NCBI GenBank assembly: GCA_964019425.1
Contig: OZ025807.1
Span: 1-64,000 of the forward strand
DNA from: Flectonema sp. DT1601
Taxonomy: Eukaryota > Euglenozoa > Diplonemea > Diplonemida > Diplonemidae
Length of the DNA stretch: 64,000 nucleotides
Reading direction: 5' to 3'
Shown here: positions 27,033 through 35,701 of the stretch, piece after piece
Layout: every line of letters begins with the position of its first letter
Numbering within the stretch: position 1 is the stretch's first letter
Notes under the pieces: model-generated
Told to the model about the DNA's origin: nothing
Databases searched by the model: none
Seen by the model: only the letters and a program-made list of their open reading frames with translations
Translations under genes and position numbers: made by a program

Positions 27033-27313
27033 CTAGGTTTTCAGCAACGCTGCGGCATGCAAACCTAAGAAGCACACAAAGGCCCCTGCTTGCGGGTGCC
27101 TGCAAACACCCAAAAAAAATGCCAATATGGAACCCCACCAGGAAGAGTGAGGCTCAGCCTTAACATTAACGGTAACAAGGGAGCGGCGAAAATTACGTCT
27201 TTCGGGGCGAAAAGCCAAAAGAAGAATATATTAAATAATATAAATTAAATTTTTAACATAAAAATAGGAAACACGGTGATAAGTCCCCGTTCATTTTCTT
27301 CTGCTTGGCAAAC
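27033..27313 (-). repeat. Partial terminal SL repeat unit lacking the SL RNA gene
   Basis: The first 281 bases of the 436-bp unit are present and then identity stops abruptly at 27313/27314. The missing part is the SL RNA gene and its immediate flanks. On the minus strand this piece is the upstream flank of the last SL RNA gene. Confidence 0.93.
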
Positions 27314-28542
27314 GCTGATAGGGAATTTGCATACTGAAGCGCTTGTGGCAATGAATAAGACAGTGGTTTCTTCGTTTACTGGCAAGCTGTTCACTTCCAA
27401 GAGTCTTGCCCAGAGGTTTCGTCTCTTAGCCGATGTACTCGCTGCCCACATCTTCCCGACCACGTCGGCCAGCTTCTTCGAAGCGTCTTCCGCGCTTACG
27501 CCGTCCTCTGCATGTGCAGAGCGAGTTCGGTCTTTCTTCCCAAGAGGGTTTAAAATTTCCCTCGTCAGAATAGGCAGATCCGGTTGGGTCTCTTGGGTAG
27601 TAGGAAAAGTCAGTTGCAACCCGGACAATGGACTTTTCTGGTAATTTCGGCGCCATTTTAACTTTCGCGTGGCTGGTGCGCCCGTCCCCAACCACTTGCG
27701 TTCTTTTCATTGATGGGACCTGCCGCCCTTTGAAGCTTCGTTTTTTGAACCTCTAGAGACTTCTTTCCGCGCAGCGTAGTTTGACTTCACCTTAGCTGTG
27801 CTAGGGTTTTCTTTTTGTTTAAGTGTTTAATAGGACGAACCCGTCGGCTGAAAGAAAAGGAAAGGTAAACATGAGTTAAACAGCTCTAAATAAAATGAAA
27901 TATATTCAGATAGGATGTATCGATGCGCCAAAATGCGAGAAAATGATGCTGACGGCTGTACTTCGAAGTTCCGGTTCCCCGCTGTAGTTAGGTTTGCGGG
28001 TTTGCGGAAAAACAAGTTTAATTCAGAAAAACAAAAAATAAATAACTTTGCGTGAGCGGGTCTCTAGTGCGGGTTTACAGGCTTTGTTATATTATTACCA
28101 GTATTGGGGATTTTTTGGGTTCCAAGGAAATTGGGGGAAACAATGGACTCTTTTATATCATAAGCTAGCCGTCGTTTTCGTGCTAGCATTAGTACAACAA
28201 GAATTACAAATTTCATACAGAAAAACAAAAAGAAAAATAACTTTGCGCGAGCGAAGCGAGCCAAGTCGATTGGGTGATAATGACAACATAACCCATCAGT
28301 CGGAATTTGCCCTCCAACTGTGAATCTGTAAGGAGAAATAAGTGTTAACACAGGCATCCCTTAGAACTTCCGATCATTCAAAGATTAACATCCAGTACAT
28401 AGTTTCCAAACCTTAAGATTATTTCTTCAAATACACACAAATCTGCAGAAGACTGAAGACATTCACATGCTGGTGCCTGTTGGTGATTGCCACATACTAT
28501 GACTGTAAGCTGTATCTGTCTCCACTATCAAACATGCTAACA
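27314..28542. other. Gene-poor region between SL array and HNH reading frame
   Basis: No gene is recognised here. Bases 27314-27700 are more GC-rich and look partly coding on the minus strand, including a charged stretch with KRRNLWARLLEV. This weakly recalls the N-terminal core-binding part of tyrosine recombinases, but I cannot support a family call, and the block is cut off by the array junction. From 27720 to 28540 the DNA is AT-rich. A roughly 30-bp sequence around CAGAAAAACAAAAA and AATAACTTTGCG occurs twice, at about 28024-28056 and 28217-28250. Confidence 0.5.
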
Positions 28543-29322
28543 TCACGTCTTTTTTTTATTGTGTCCCTTTCTTATTCTTGGTTTTGCCTTTTTCCATGTA
28601 GCAGCCCCATCCTTCTGACCATAGAAGTTGATGAACTCCTTGTAAGTGAACTTCCCTGCTGATGGGTCGCTGGGATCCACCCGTTTCTCCTCATGTTTCT
28701 TGGATTCCTTTATTTTTGTGGGACCATCAGTAGGGGTAACATTGGCGGCCCAGTTCTGAATTGTTTGGTCTGTTGGTTTCATGTCCTCTGTCCCTAGCCT
28801 CACGGTTATGTCCCCTGCAAGACGGAAACTATTATTCAAACGACAATGCTCAAAATGAGAATGTATCGCACGTCGGTGTGGACTGCGGGAGAATGTCACC
28901 ACCTTGCCGTTATGAGGCCCTCCAATCACAATAAACTGTGTCTGGGTTTCATCATTAGGTACATGCAGAAATGACATTATCATTCTGTCAAACATCGCAT
29001 GGCATTTCCAAGATTTCGGAGGATCCTTTGACCGATATGTATCCCTAGTCCCACAAAGTAAGAGAACATTCTTGTTAGAGTCATAGTCTAACTGCAGTCG
29101 CTTAGCATCATTCCTCTCACGAATAATATGGGCACGAGTAACCCCTTCAGTAGCCCCGCAGACTTCGCATTTATTTGGAATCAAGGAGGGCCAAAGATCT
29201 GTTGCTTTTGTGGATGCAGTGCGCGATCGGTTAAATATGGTGGGGTCGATTCCTCTCGCACGCAATACCGGTGCCAATTCATAACCCTCTGGCAATTCAT
29301 GTTCGGTTTTGTTGCGTGTTTT
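28543..29322 (-). CDS. HNH-nuclease-like protein, 5' end unresolved
   Basis: The reading frame encodes about 250-260 residues with an HNH-type zinc/nuclease pattern: CEVCGATEG, then AHIIRER, then NVLLLC, then CHAMFD. This matches the Cys pair, the AH(I) position, the N-x-LLC segment and the CH..FD end of HNH modules. The C-terminal third is Lys-rich and contains a tryptophan/aromatic motif (FTYKEFINFYG...W). No ATG lies in frame before the HNH motif. The frame stays open upstream to a stop at about 29374-29376. A pyrimidine-rich stretch ending CCAACAG (AG at 29323-29324) could be a splice acceptor opening the coding exon at 29322. Either an upstream exon is missing from view or the gene is a 5'-truncated remnant. 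DNA cleavage is inferred from the motif only. Confidence 0.55.
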   Translation of the reverse strand, partial: KTRNKTEHELPEGYELAPVLRARGIDPTIFNRSRTASTKATDLWPSLIPNKCEVCGATEGVTRAHIIRERNDAKRLQLDYDSNKNVLLLCGTRDTYRSKDPPKSWKCHAMFDRMIMSFLHVPNDETQTQFIVIGGPHNGKVVTFSRSPHRRAIHSHFEHCRLNNSFRLAGDITVRLGTEDMKPTDQTIQNWAANVTPTDGPTKIKESKKHEEKRVDPSDPSAGKFTYKEFINFYGQKDGAATWKKAKPRIRKGHNKKKT

Positions 29323-29350
29323 CTGTTGGGATTGATTTATTGGGTGAGTA

Positions 29351-29379
29351 ACACAAAAAAAGGTTGGACCCGTTCAGAC
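29351..29379. repeat. 29-bp direct repeat, left copy
   Basis: Bases 29351-29379 match 35771-35799 at 26 of 29 positions in the same orientation; the shared core is GGACCCGTTCAGAC. The two copies lie outside the LINE, one on each side. They are too far from the element's ends to be its target duplication. Confidence 0.6.
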
Positions 29380-29642
29380 AAGGTTCATTATCTGTACTGA
29401 TTGATCTTAACCTTTTCTCTGAAATTGCTTTTTGGTTGGTATACAAGGGTTAAATGTGTTTCAAATATGGTTTCACTTTGACTGTAAGAAAACAATCAGT
29501 CCAAAGGGCTTTCGAGAAGCTTGCACTGAAATGTGCCAAAGAAAAGTAAATGAGCCGATCGCTCACCAGACAACTACGAATTCGTAGCCATTGCTTTCAA
29601 GCAATTTCTAAATGTGCGATAATCACGCTTAACCGTAAGAGA

Positions 29643-29649
29643 AACAATC
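29643..29649. repeat. Target-site duplication, left copy (AACAATC)
   Basis: The seven bases AACAATC directly abut the poly(T) (minus-strand poly(A)) end of the LINE. The same seven bases abut its other end at 35740-35746. Confidence 0.88.
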
Positions 29650-29675
29650 TTTTTTTTTTTTTTTTTTTTTTTTTT
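29650..29675 (-). other. Poly(A) tail of the LINE
   Basis: There are 26 consecutive T on the plus strand, i.e. A26 on the element's sense strand, directly next to the target duplication. It marks the reverse-transcribed 3' end. Confidence 0.9.
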
Positions 29676-29927
29676 GAGTGCACCACGACCCGTGAGTCTG
29701 TGATGCTGTTTGCGCTGTTAGGCGCGGCTGTTCTTTTTCTTTCTTTCTTTCTTACTTTCTTTGTTTTGGGGGTTGGGGGTGGGAATCCCGTAGGCTTCGT
29801 ATCTCCTTTCTTTGTTTTGATAACTTAAAACTAATACTACATTATTAATTGTCCACTTGGACGACTTCAGATGTGTTGCAATGATGCCTTCAATGTTGAT
29901 ATTCGAAATGTCGATGTTTTAATAATA

Positions 29928-32900
29928 CTACCGTCCTAATAGTTGTGCCAGTCTGTCTAAGGTTGTGACAAAACCAGTCATCTGCTGTTGATTCGCAGGT
30001 AAGTAGCAGTCCTCCAGTTGGCATGCTTCCTCTCCCTTGTCATTCATCATGTGACTGATGTATTTTTCTCTCAAGGTTTCTATACACCAATGTTCGCATA
30101 TAAATAATACATGATGTGCTGTCGCCTTTCCAAGTTTACAGAAAAAGCACAGCTCGTTCAGTCCTTTGATTATCAGAGATCTGCAATGTCCCACTCTAAA
30201 GCGTGACATCAGTACTTCCTCTGGTCGTGTTAGAGCTTCGATGTACGGAGGGTGTCTTACCTCTCCCGGTCCGATCCAGTTCTCCCGTTTTCTCCGCTTG
30301 TGAAACGTCATCAATGTTCCCATGTCAAGTTGAGTGGGCAGTTGTTTAATAATAACATCTTCGTGAGGTGGATCTTCCTTCAGGCCTGCAGCGAATTTCG
30401 CCAGTTGGTCCGCTACTTCGTTGTACCGCACGTTTCTGTGTGCCGGTACATACTGCATGTTGACTTGGATTCCCTTCTTCTCCAGTTTCATTGCCAACTT
30501 CCAGATCTTTTTGTTCATTGGGGACCTTTGTTTATATGGCCCTTGTTCCAATGCCTGCATGACTGACATCGAATCAGTCAACAGGTGCGTCGTTGTTGTT
30601 AGAGATTCATGTTCATCCTCCGCCACCTGAACTAAATTTTCCAACGCCAGTTTCACTGCAATCTGCTCGGTCCTATAAGAGGAACCCGCTACTGGTATTT
30701 TATATCCAAGTAGACGCATCTTGCTTTCGTTAACCATGACCACAGCGGCAGCCGCGTCTGTCATGTACGTGTTGGGTTTGTGTCTTATCGACCCGTCAGT
30801 GTAGACTTTCATCTCGTGGGCTGGTAGTTCAGTTTCTCGCTGTTCAGCCTCTTCCTTGTTACTTGAATATGTGAATCTCATCGCACTAGTACTTTCCCAT
30901 GGAGGGAGAGTGTAGTGTTCTGGGTTCACTTCCAGGTTGGTAATGCTCCGGTAATTGTCAAGGCCAGGGATACCAGAGACATAGTCTATCCAGACATTCC
31001 ATCCCCATTTCGATTTTTGAAATAATTCTGAACTCCCTGTTCTCGTCAGCTTGCGAGTCGGTAGGAACGGACTTAATTTGAAACGTTCATAGGTTCTACA
31101 CATCTTATACTGGATGTGTTCCTTCAGTCTTGGCGTGTCGGCTTCTTTGTAAAGTCTCTGTAGTTTGGTGCTCCGCAGACATCCAGTTACCAGCCTCACT
31201 GCCCTGTTTACCAGTAATTCCAGTTGTTCGAAGCACTCTTTTGGTAGCATCCAAGCAAAGCTTTCAACACCATAAAGCACCCTTGCTAACACCACCGTCA
31301 CCAGTATACTGATGAGTGTCCTCTTTCTGCAGCCTATCCTAGTGAGTCTAACCAACAAGCCTAGACCCTTGGAAGCAGCTGTCATCATCTTTTGAATTTG
31401 CGACTTAAAGGTTAACTTCTCGTCATAATGTACACCCAGGTACCGCACGGTATTCGTCTTGTGAACTTTTCGTCCAACCGCATAGGCAAATCCGTGTAAT
31501 CCGGGCCCCACTCTTTCCAGCATCTTATCTATTTCTGCCTTGTTGTGGACTTTCTTCAGTTGTGAGAAGCTGGCGCTCATCTTCATTGTTTTCAGTACCG
31601 CCGGTTTGTTCGGTAGCTTGACTTTGATCTTATGTTTTGGAACGACATACAGGTGAGTGATGGCGAATTCTTCTTTTGAAACTACAGTTGTTGAGTTATC
31701 ATCCTTCACAAGGTTACTCATTTGTTCTGCCGTGGCCACCACATATTTAAATGTGTGTTCTTCAGAGTATACTACTACTGGGGACTTGTCATGAGTTCCA
31801 CTTGGCCTCACGTGAATGTATTCCGTCTTGCCAGGGTTCTTATTGATTTTGATGTGTGAGTCAAGTGCCCACCTTTCAAATATTTTGACTGCGTTGTTAA
31901 CCTTGTTTTCTAAACAGCTGACAGTGCCCGCGGTTATTACTATTCCAACATCATCTGCAAAGACAGTCGGTTCGTACATCTCTAGTTTATCTATCAAATC
32001 GTTTATGAAGATAGAGAATAACTGGGGTCCCAGCACGCTTCCTTGTGGTACTCCTACTCGAATGTTCCGGAATGCTCCCTTCACTCCATTCACCCTTGTT
32101 GAAATCTTCCTACTAGTCAAGTAGTTTTGAACCCACCGTAGATATTTCGTTGGTAGTCCTATTTTGGACATCTTATTTAGAAGAGTTACCGGTTGAACTG
32201 CATCGAAGGCTTTTTGTAGGTCGAAGGTGATTAATATCGCTTCTTCCCCCATTGCCTTGGCACTTTTGAGTTTGTCTGTAACTATACAGAGATTTTCAAT
32301 GGAATCCCGTCCTCGTTTGTAGGCTGCTTGCCTCGGATTTATTCTGTCTTTCAACAGGTGGTGCATCCGTTCTACGACCATTCTTTCAAAGAGTTTCGAG
32401 ACGGTCGAGGTTAGTGCTATCGGTCTGTACGATAAGACTTGTTTCTTGTCTTTATCAGGTTTCAGTATGGGTATTACCATTCCACTTTTCCAGCACCTGG
32501 GTACTGCTGATCGTTGCCATGAGAGGTTGAATAGTCTTAGTAGTTGCTCGAGGAAAGCTTTTGGAAGTTGTTTTAACATCGAGTTCCAGATGTGGTCAGG
32601 TCCAGGTGCCTTCTTCTCTTTTGTTTTTGAAATTTGTCGTTCCAGTTCAGGCATTCCAAATTCCACCGAGTTATCATCAGGTATTCCTTGTAAGGTTGGT
32701 TCACCGTCTTCGAATTTGAATTGGTCTGCGTATGTTTTGGTGAAGACATCTGCCATCTCCCGCGGGTCGGTTAATTCCTTCTCACCGTCGACAATCTTAG
32801 TAATTGAATGGTCCATCATTCTACCTTCCAGTTGTTTAACTTTTCTAAAGGCCCATCGGTAGTCCATTCCAGTCATGTCGCACTCAATGATCTTCTGTTT

Positions 32901-33845
32901 GATCATGTTGATACCTCTTTCAATTGCTTCTGAGTCTGTCTTATCAGGGTCAGTCTCTGCCATTAAATCTTCCAATTCTGAATCCCTCACAGCGAAGGTA
33001 CTACTTGACTTCTTGTTGTAGCCTGGGATGGCCCTTCTCGCTGCTCTCAGAATCTCGTTGTTGATCCTATTAGCAAGTTTCTGCACATTCTTAATTCTTT
33101 CTAATTTGGGCGCTGCCCTTTCCAACAATATTTTATAATAATTCCAATCGGCACAATGCCACTTCCATTTCCATGTCCCAGAACTCTCTTTTGAATATTC
33201 ATCTGTTTTGATATCTTCGATTGTCAGTTTGAGTGGCAGGTGATCGCTGCCCCATCCCTTCATGAGTTCGATTTGTGCATCCAAAGAAATATCTAATGCA
33301 ATTACATCCGGAGAGGCTGAGCTCTGTGGTCTTGTGTGTTGTTGAGGTTTGTTTAGAATTTGAATTGCTGCTTCTAGTGACCAATCGTAGAAGCTGTTAC
33401 CAGTAATGTTCGTATTTCCATTTGACCAAGTTGAATGGTGTCCATTAATGTCACCCGCAATCAATGTGCCGGGCTCTGTTTTAAACTTCCATGTTGTTGC
33501 CTTGATTTCAGGCGGGTGGTAAACATTGTGAATTGTCAATGGCGGATTAGATTGAAGTACTACTGTTAATATCTCAGTTTGGTCATGTGAGATGTCGGGG
33601 TGTTTTAATATTATCTTATTTAAATCATTTCTGACCAGAGTGACGAGTCCTCGATGACCTGACTTGATGGTGCTGTCTCGCCTGTGGATTGCATACCCTT
33701 CAATAGCGAAGTGTTTTTCTTTAGATAACCACGTTTCCTGCAGTAGTACTACATCAGGCTTTTCTTCTTTCAGTGCCCAGTTCAATCGAAAGTAATTTTC
33801 TGGTTTCAGAACTGAGCGAATGTTATTTGACCAAATCACAATCAT
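29928..33845 (-). CDS. LINE ORF2: endonuclease / reverse transcriptase / RNase H polyprotein (1305 aa)
   Basis: This protein nicks target DNA and reverse-transcribes the element RNA. Residues 1-210 are an APE-like endonuclease with QETW at 36-39, GDINGHHS at 131-138 and SDH at 200-202. The reverse transcriptase spans about 455-820 and includes FDLQKAFDAV (541-550), GVPQGSVLGPQ (598-608) and FADD (629-632). RNase H spans about 1010-1155 with all four acidic positions visible: D1017 (YTDGS), E1060, D1091 (TDS) and D1146 (VADQLAK). A CX2C...H...C zinc knuckle lies at 1233-1250. An extra segment of about 115 residues (about 682-797) separates KTEYIHVR from VRYLGVHYDEKLTF, where related enzymes usually have a few tens of residues. 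The ATG overlaps the ORF1 stop as ATGA, suggesting termination-reinitiation. No internal stop is seen. Confidence 0.95.
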   Translation of the reverse strand: MIVIWSNNIRSVLKPENYFRLNWALKEEKPDVVLLQETWLSKEKHFAIEGYAIHRRDSTIKSGHRGLVTLVRNDLNKIILKHPDISHDQTEILTVVLQSNPPLTIHNVYHPPEIKATTWKFKTEPGTLIAGDINGHHSTWSNGNTNITGNSFYDWSLEAAIQILNKPQQHTRPQSSASPDVIALDISLDAQIELMKGWGSDHLPLKLTIEDIKTDEYSKESSGTWKWKWHCADWNYYKILLERAAPKLERIKNVQKLANRINNEILRAARRAIPGYNKKSSSTFAVRDSELEDLMAETDPDKTDSEAIERGINMIKQKIIECDMTGMDYRWAFRKVKQLEGRMMDHSITKIVDGEKELTDPREMADVFTKTYADQFKFEDGEPTLQGIPDDNSVEFGMPELERQISKTKEKKAPGPDHIWNSMLKQLPKAFLEQLLRLFNLSWQRSAVPRCWKSGMVIPILKPDKDKKQVLSYRPIALTSTVSKLFERMVVERMHHLLKDRINPRQAAYKRGRDSIENLCIVTDKLKSAKAMGEEAILITFDLQKAFDAVQPVTLLNKMSKIGLPTKYLRWVQNYLTSRKISTRVNGVKGAFRNIRVGVPQGSVLGPQLFSIFINDLIDKLEMYEPTVFADDVGIVITAGTVSCLENKVNNAVKIFERWALDSHIKINKNPGKTEYIHVRPSGTHDKSPVVVYSEEHTFKYVVATAEQMSNLVKDDNSTTVVSKEEFAITHLYVVPKHKIKVKLPNKPAVLKTMKMSASFSQLKKVHNKAEIDKMLERVGPGLHGFAYAVGRKVHKTNTVRYLGVHYDEKLTFKSQIQKMMTAASKGLGLLVRLTRIGCRKRTLISILVTVVLARVLYGVESFAWMLPKECFEQLELLVNRAVRLVTGCLRSTKLQRLYKEADTPRLKEHIQYKMCRTYERFKLSPFLPTRKLTRTGSSELFQKSKWGWNVWIDYVSGIPGLDNYRSITNLEVNPEHYTLPPWESTSAMRFTYSSNKEEAEQRETELPAHEMKVYTDGSIRHKPNTYMTDAAAAVVMVNESKMRLLGYKIPVAGSSYRTEQIAVKLALENLVQVAEDEHESLTTTTHLLTDSMSVMQALEQGPYKQRSPMNKKIWKLAMKLEKKGIQVNMQYVPAHRNVRYNEVADQLAKFAAGLKEDPPHEDVIIKQLPTQLDMGTLMTFHKRRKRENWIGPGEVRHPPYIEALTRPEEVLMSRFRVGHCRSLIIKGLNELCFFCKLGKATAHHVLFICEHWCIETLREKYISHMMNDKGEEACQLEDCYLPANQQQMTGFVTTLDRLAQLLGR

Positions 33846-35683
33846 GATTGGCCAGTGTTGTTCCTGTTGGTCGCACTTGTAGTAATCTTGTTCATACCAA
33901 GATTGTTCTCAATCCTCTTGACAGCTTCTATCAACGAAGTGATGGCTGTCGCCATGTTGTTGTTGGCTGCTTCGTTCTTTTTCGTAGTTTGCACCAGGGT
34001 TTCTACAATCCCGGTTATCTGTGCCATGCCTTCATCAAGTCGAACTTGCATGTCTTTCACTTCTTTCTGGAGACGTTCGATAGTCTCGTTCGTTTTCTCT
34101 CTCAGGCTGTTGACGTTGTTTTCCACAACCTGAACTTCGGCCGTTGGTTTCTTCGTTGTCGGGAGTGACCTCTTGACCGCGGCTGCGTACGATGTTCTAG
34201 CCTCACGGTACTTAACCACTACGGGTTTCGTTGTTTCCTTCGCCTTCACTTCTGTTTCTAACTTTTCAATGAGGATGACAATATCACCACACTGTACAAA
34301 CCTTGATTCTGGTTTCTTGTCCAGTGCGATGATAAAGTCACCTCTATCCATCCTGATAAACTTCGACTTCAGTCCTATCTCCAGTAGGATGTTCCGGAGT
34401 CTGTTGCCCCAGCTGTATGGTGCTCCACTGAGACGGTGAAGCCCTTCGCCAAACACTGTGGATGCATATTTTCCAGCACCCTTTCTCACCTTGTCAACAT
34501 CCTTCGTGTAAACCACCCTCAATCCAATCTTGCCATGTATGATGGTGAGTCCATGGCAGAGGTCATGTTGGGCTTTAAGTATGCCAACTGCCTCTTCGTT
34601 TGTTGTCTTGCGGTCCAGCCACACTGTGGTGTACTGAGTGGGTGTCTGTCCCGCCACTGATTTAATCCGGAAATAAACATTTCCTATACCGGAGTTTTTT
34701 AAAAGTGCGACAGCTGCTTCCACGTCGTTAGGGAGAACAGTGAGTTCTGCGAAGTCTTTGCCAACGTATCTGTAGGAGCGTTGATCGACTCTTCCGTGTT
34801 GTGCCACAACAACTTTGACAATTGCTGTTACAGCTGCTGGGTTTTGGACCTGTGACTTGGTCAACTCTTTAGTTGTTATCCACGCAATTAATTCGTGGGT
34901 CACAGGCGGGTTGATCTTCTTGGCGATCGTTAGAGTTGGCCGGTGGATCGTGCCAGACAGAGCAACGAACCACCAGCTTCTTATTCTTAATTGTCCATCA
35001 AATTGGACCGGCGTTTGTATCTGACTGCAGTCAGTTGCGTGTTGTAGGGCACGTTTTGGAGGTGGCCGTGTGAACACCATCGTCAGTTGCTTCGTTTTGC
35101 TGGCCTTTTCGAAGTATTGTTCGTCCAGGCTTCTTCCTTGTTGAGCCAATGAGAGTATAATTCCATTGGTCTTGCTGTTGAGGTCATCAGTTGGCTGGAG
35201 TATTTTGCAATTAAAATGCTCCTTGTTGAGTTTCGGTGGTGGTCCATTCATAATCACCGTTGATCTTCTTTGTGCCTCTTTGATTTGAGGGCTTGATTGG
35301 GGTGCCTCATTTGACGGAGGGCTTTGTTTCGTTTTTAAAAATACGCTTCCTTGTGCCTCTATGTTTTGAGGGCTTATTTGAATTGCCTCTTTGTTTTGAG
35401 GGCTTGTCTTCGTTTGAATTGCCTCCTTGTTTTGAGGGCTTGCTTGAAATGCCGCTGGAGGTCCTACTGCAATCACTTCTACTGAGATTCCTTCTGGCAC
35501 TTCTGGAGAGTCCATCTCCATTTCCTCCTGTTGCTGGGACTCTATCTCCTGCTGAGACCCCACTTCTTCTTCCCGGATCTCATTTCTGGCTTGTTCCCTC
35601 ATCATCTTCGCCTCTTTCCTTTCTCTTTCTCTCCTTTCCGCTGCCCTTCTATCTTGCGGACGCATTGCTTTCTTTCCAGCCAT
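33842..35683 (-). CDS. LINE ORF1 protein (613 aa), likely RNA-binding/assembly partner
   Basis: I place the start at the first ATG after the SL, giving MAGKKAMRPQ; the frame also runs upstream into the SL through non-ATG codons. The N-terminal 60 residues are very rich in Arg, Lys and Glu. Residues 80-145 hold several imperfect copies of SPQNKEAIQ. The middle has no domain I can name. Residues about 530-600 form heptad-like helix (NSLREKTNETIERLQKEV and following) suggesting a coiled coil, as in trimeric ORF1 proteins of other LINEs. No CCHC knuckle is visible. RNA binding and RNP assembly are inferred from position and family, not from a motif. Confidence 0.85.
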   Translation of the reverse strand: MAGKKAMRPQDRRAAERRERERKEAKMMREQARNEIREEEVGSQQEIESQQQEEMEMDSPEVPEGISVEVIAVGPPAAFQASPQNKEAIQTKTSPQNKEAIQISPQNIEAQGSVFLKTKQSPPSNEAPQSSPQIKEAQRRSTVIMNGPPPKLNKEHFNCKILQPTDDLNSKTNGIILSLAQQGRSLDEQYFEKASKTKQLTMVFTRPPPKRALQHATDCSQIQTPVQFDGQLRIRSWWFVALSGTIHRPTLTIAKKINPPVTHELIAWITTKELTKSQVQNPAAVTAIVKVVVAQHGRVDQRSYRYVGKDFAELTVLPNDVEAAVALLKNSGIGNVYFRIKSVAGQTPTQYTTVWLDRKTTNEEAVGILKAQHDLCHGLTIIHGKIGLRVVYTKDVDKVRKGAGKYASTVFGEGLHRLSGAPYSWGNRLRNILLEIGLKSKFIRMDRGDFIIALDKKPESRFVQCGDIVILIEKLETEVKAKETTKPVVVKYREARTSYAAAVKRSLPTTKKPTAEVQVVENNVNSLREKTNETIERLQKEVKDMQVRLDEGMAQITGIVETLVQTTKKNEAANNNMATAITSLIEAVKRIENNLGMNKITTSATNRNNTGQS

Positions 35684-35701
35684 TTTAAATTTTATTAACA
35701 G

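Larger units (their letters stand above)
1..27313 (-). repeat. Tandem array of 436-bp SL RNA gene repeats (62 full units plus a partial)
   Basis: The sequence repeats with an exact 436-bp period from base 1 to 27032 (62 units), followed by a partial 63rd unit to 27313. Each unit carries one SL RNA gene on the minus strand and about 300 bp of AT-rich spacer. Copies are almost identical. The differences I noticed are three single-base changes in the spacer: one in unit 9, one in units 17, 21, 25, 41, 44 and 45, and one in units 21, 25, 44 and 45. No unit-length variation is visible. I found no 5S rRNA or other RNA gene in the spacer. The array runs off the left edge, so its true size is unknown. 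Near-perfect identity is typical of SL arrays kept uniform by unequal exchange or gene conversion. Confidence 0.97.

Noticed and set aside
1-27218. A 61-residue minus-strand reading frame repeated in every SL unit (MAFRPERRNF...)
   Set aside because: It lies in the spacer between SL RNA genes, repeats only because the unit repeats, and the observed variants change residues (V to A, E to G, F to L) without any sign of constraint. No known protein resembles it.
1-27313. CRISPR or satellite/centromeric array
   Set aside because: The unit is 436 bp with no variable spacers and contains a complete SL RNA gene, so it is a gene array.
29740-29790. G-rich run as a functional G-quadruplex in the LINE 3' UTR
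   Set aside because: The G-runs are on the strand opposite to the element RNA, which is C-rich there, and no further evidence supports a role.
30252-35688. Plus-strand reading frames across the LINE (for example 30252-30566 and 35293-35688)
   Set aside because: They are antisense shadows of ORF1 and ORF2 with no domain features.
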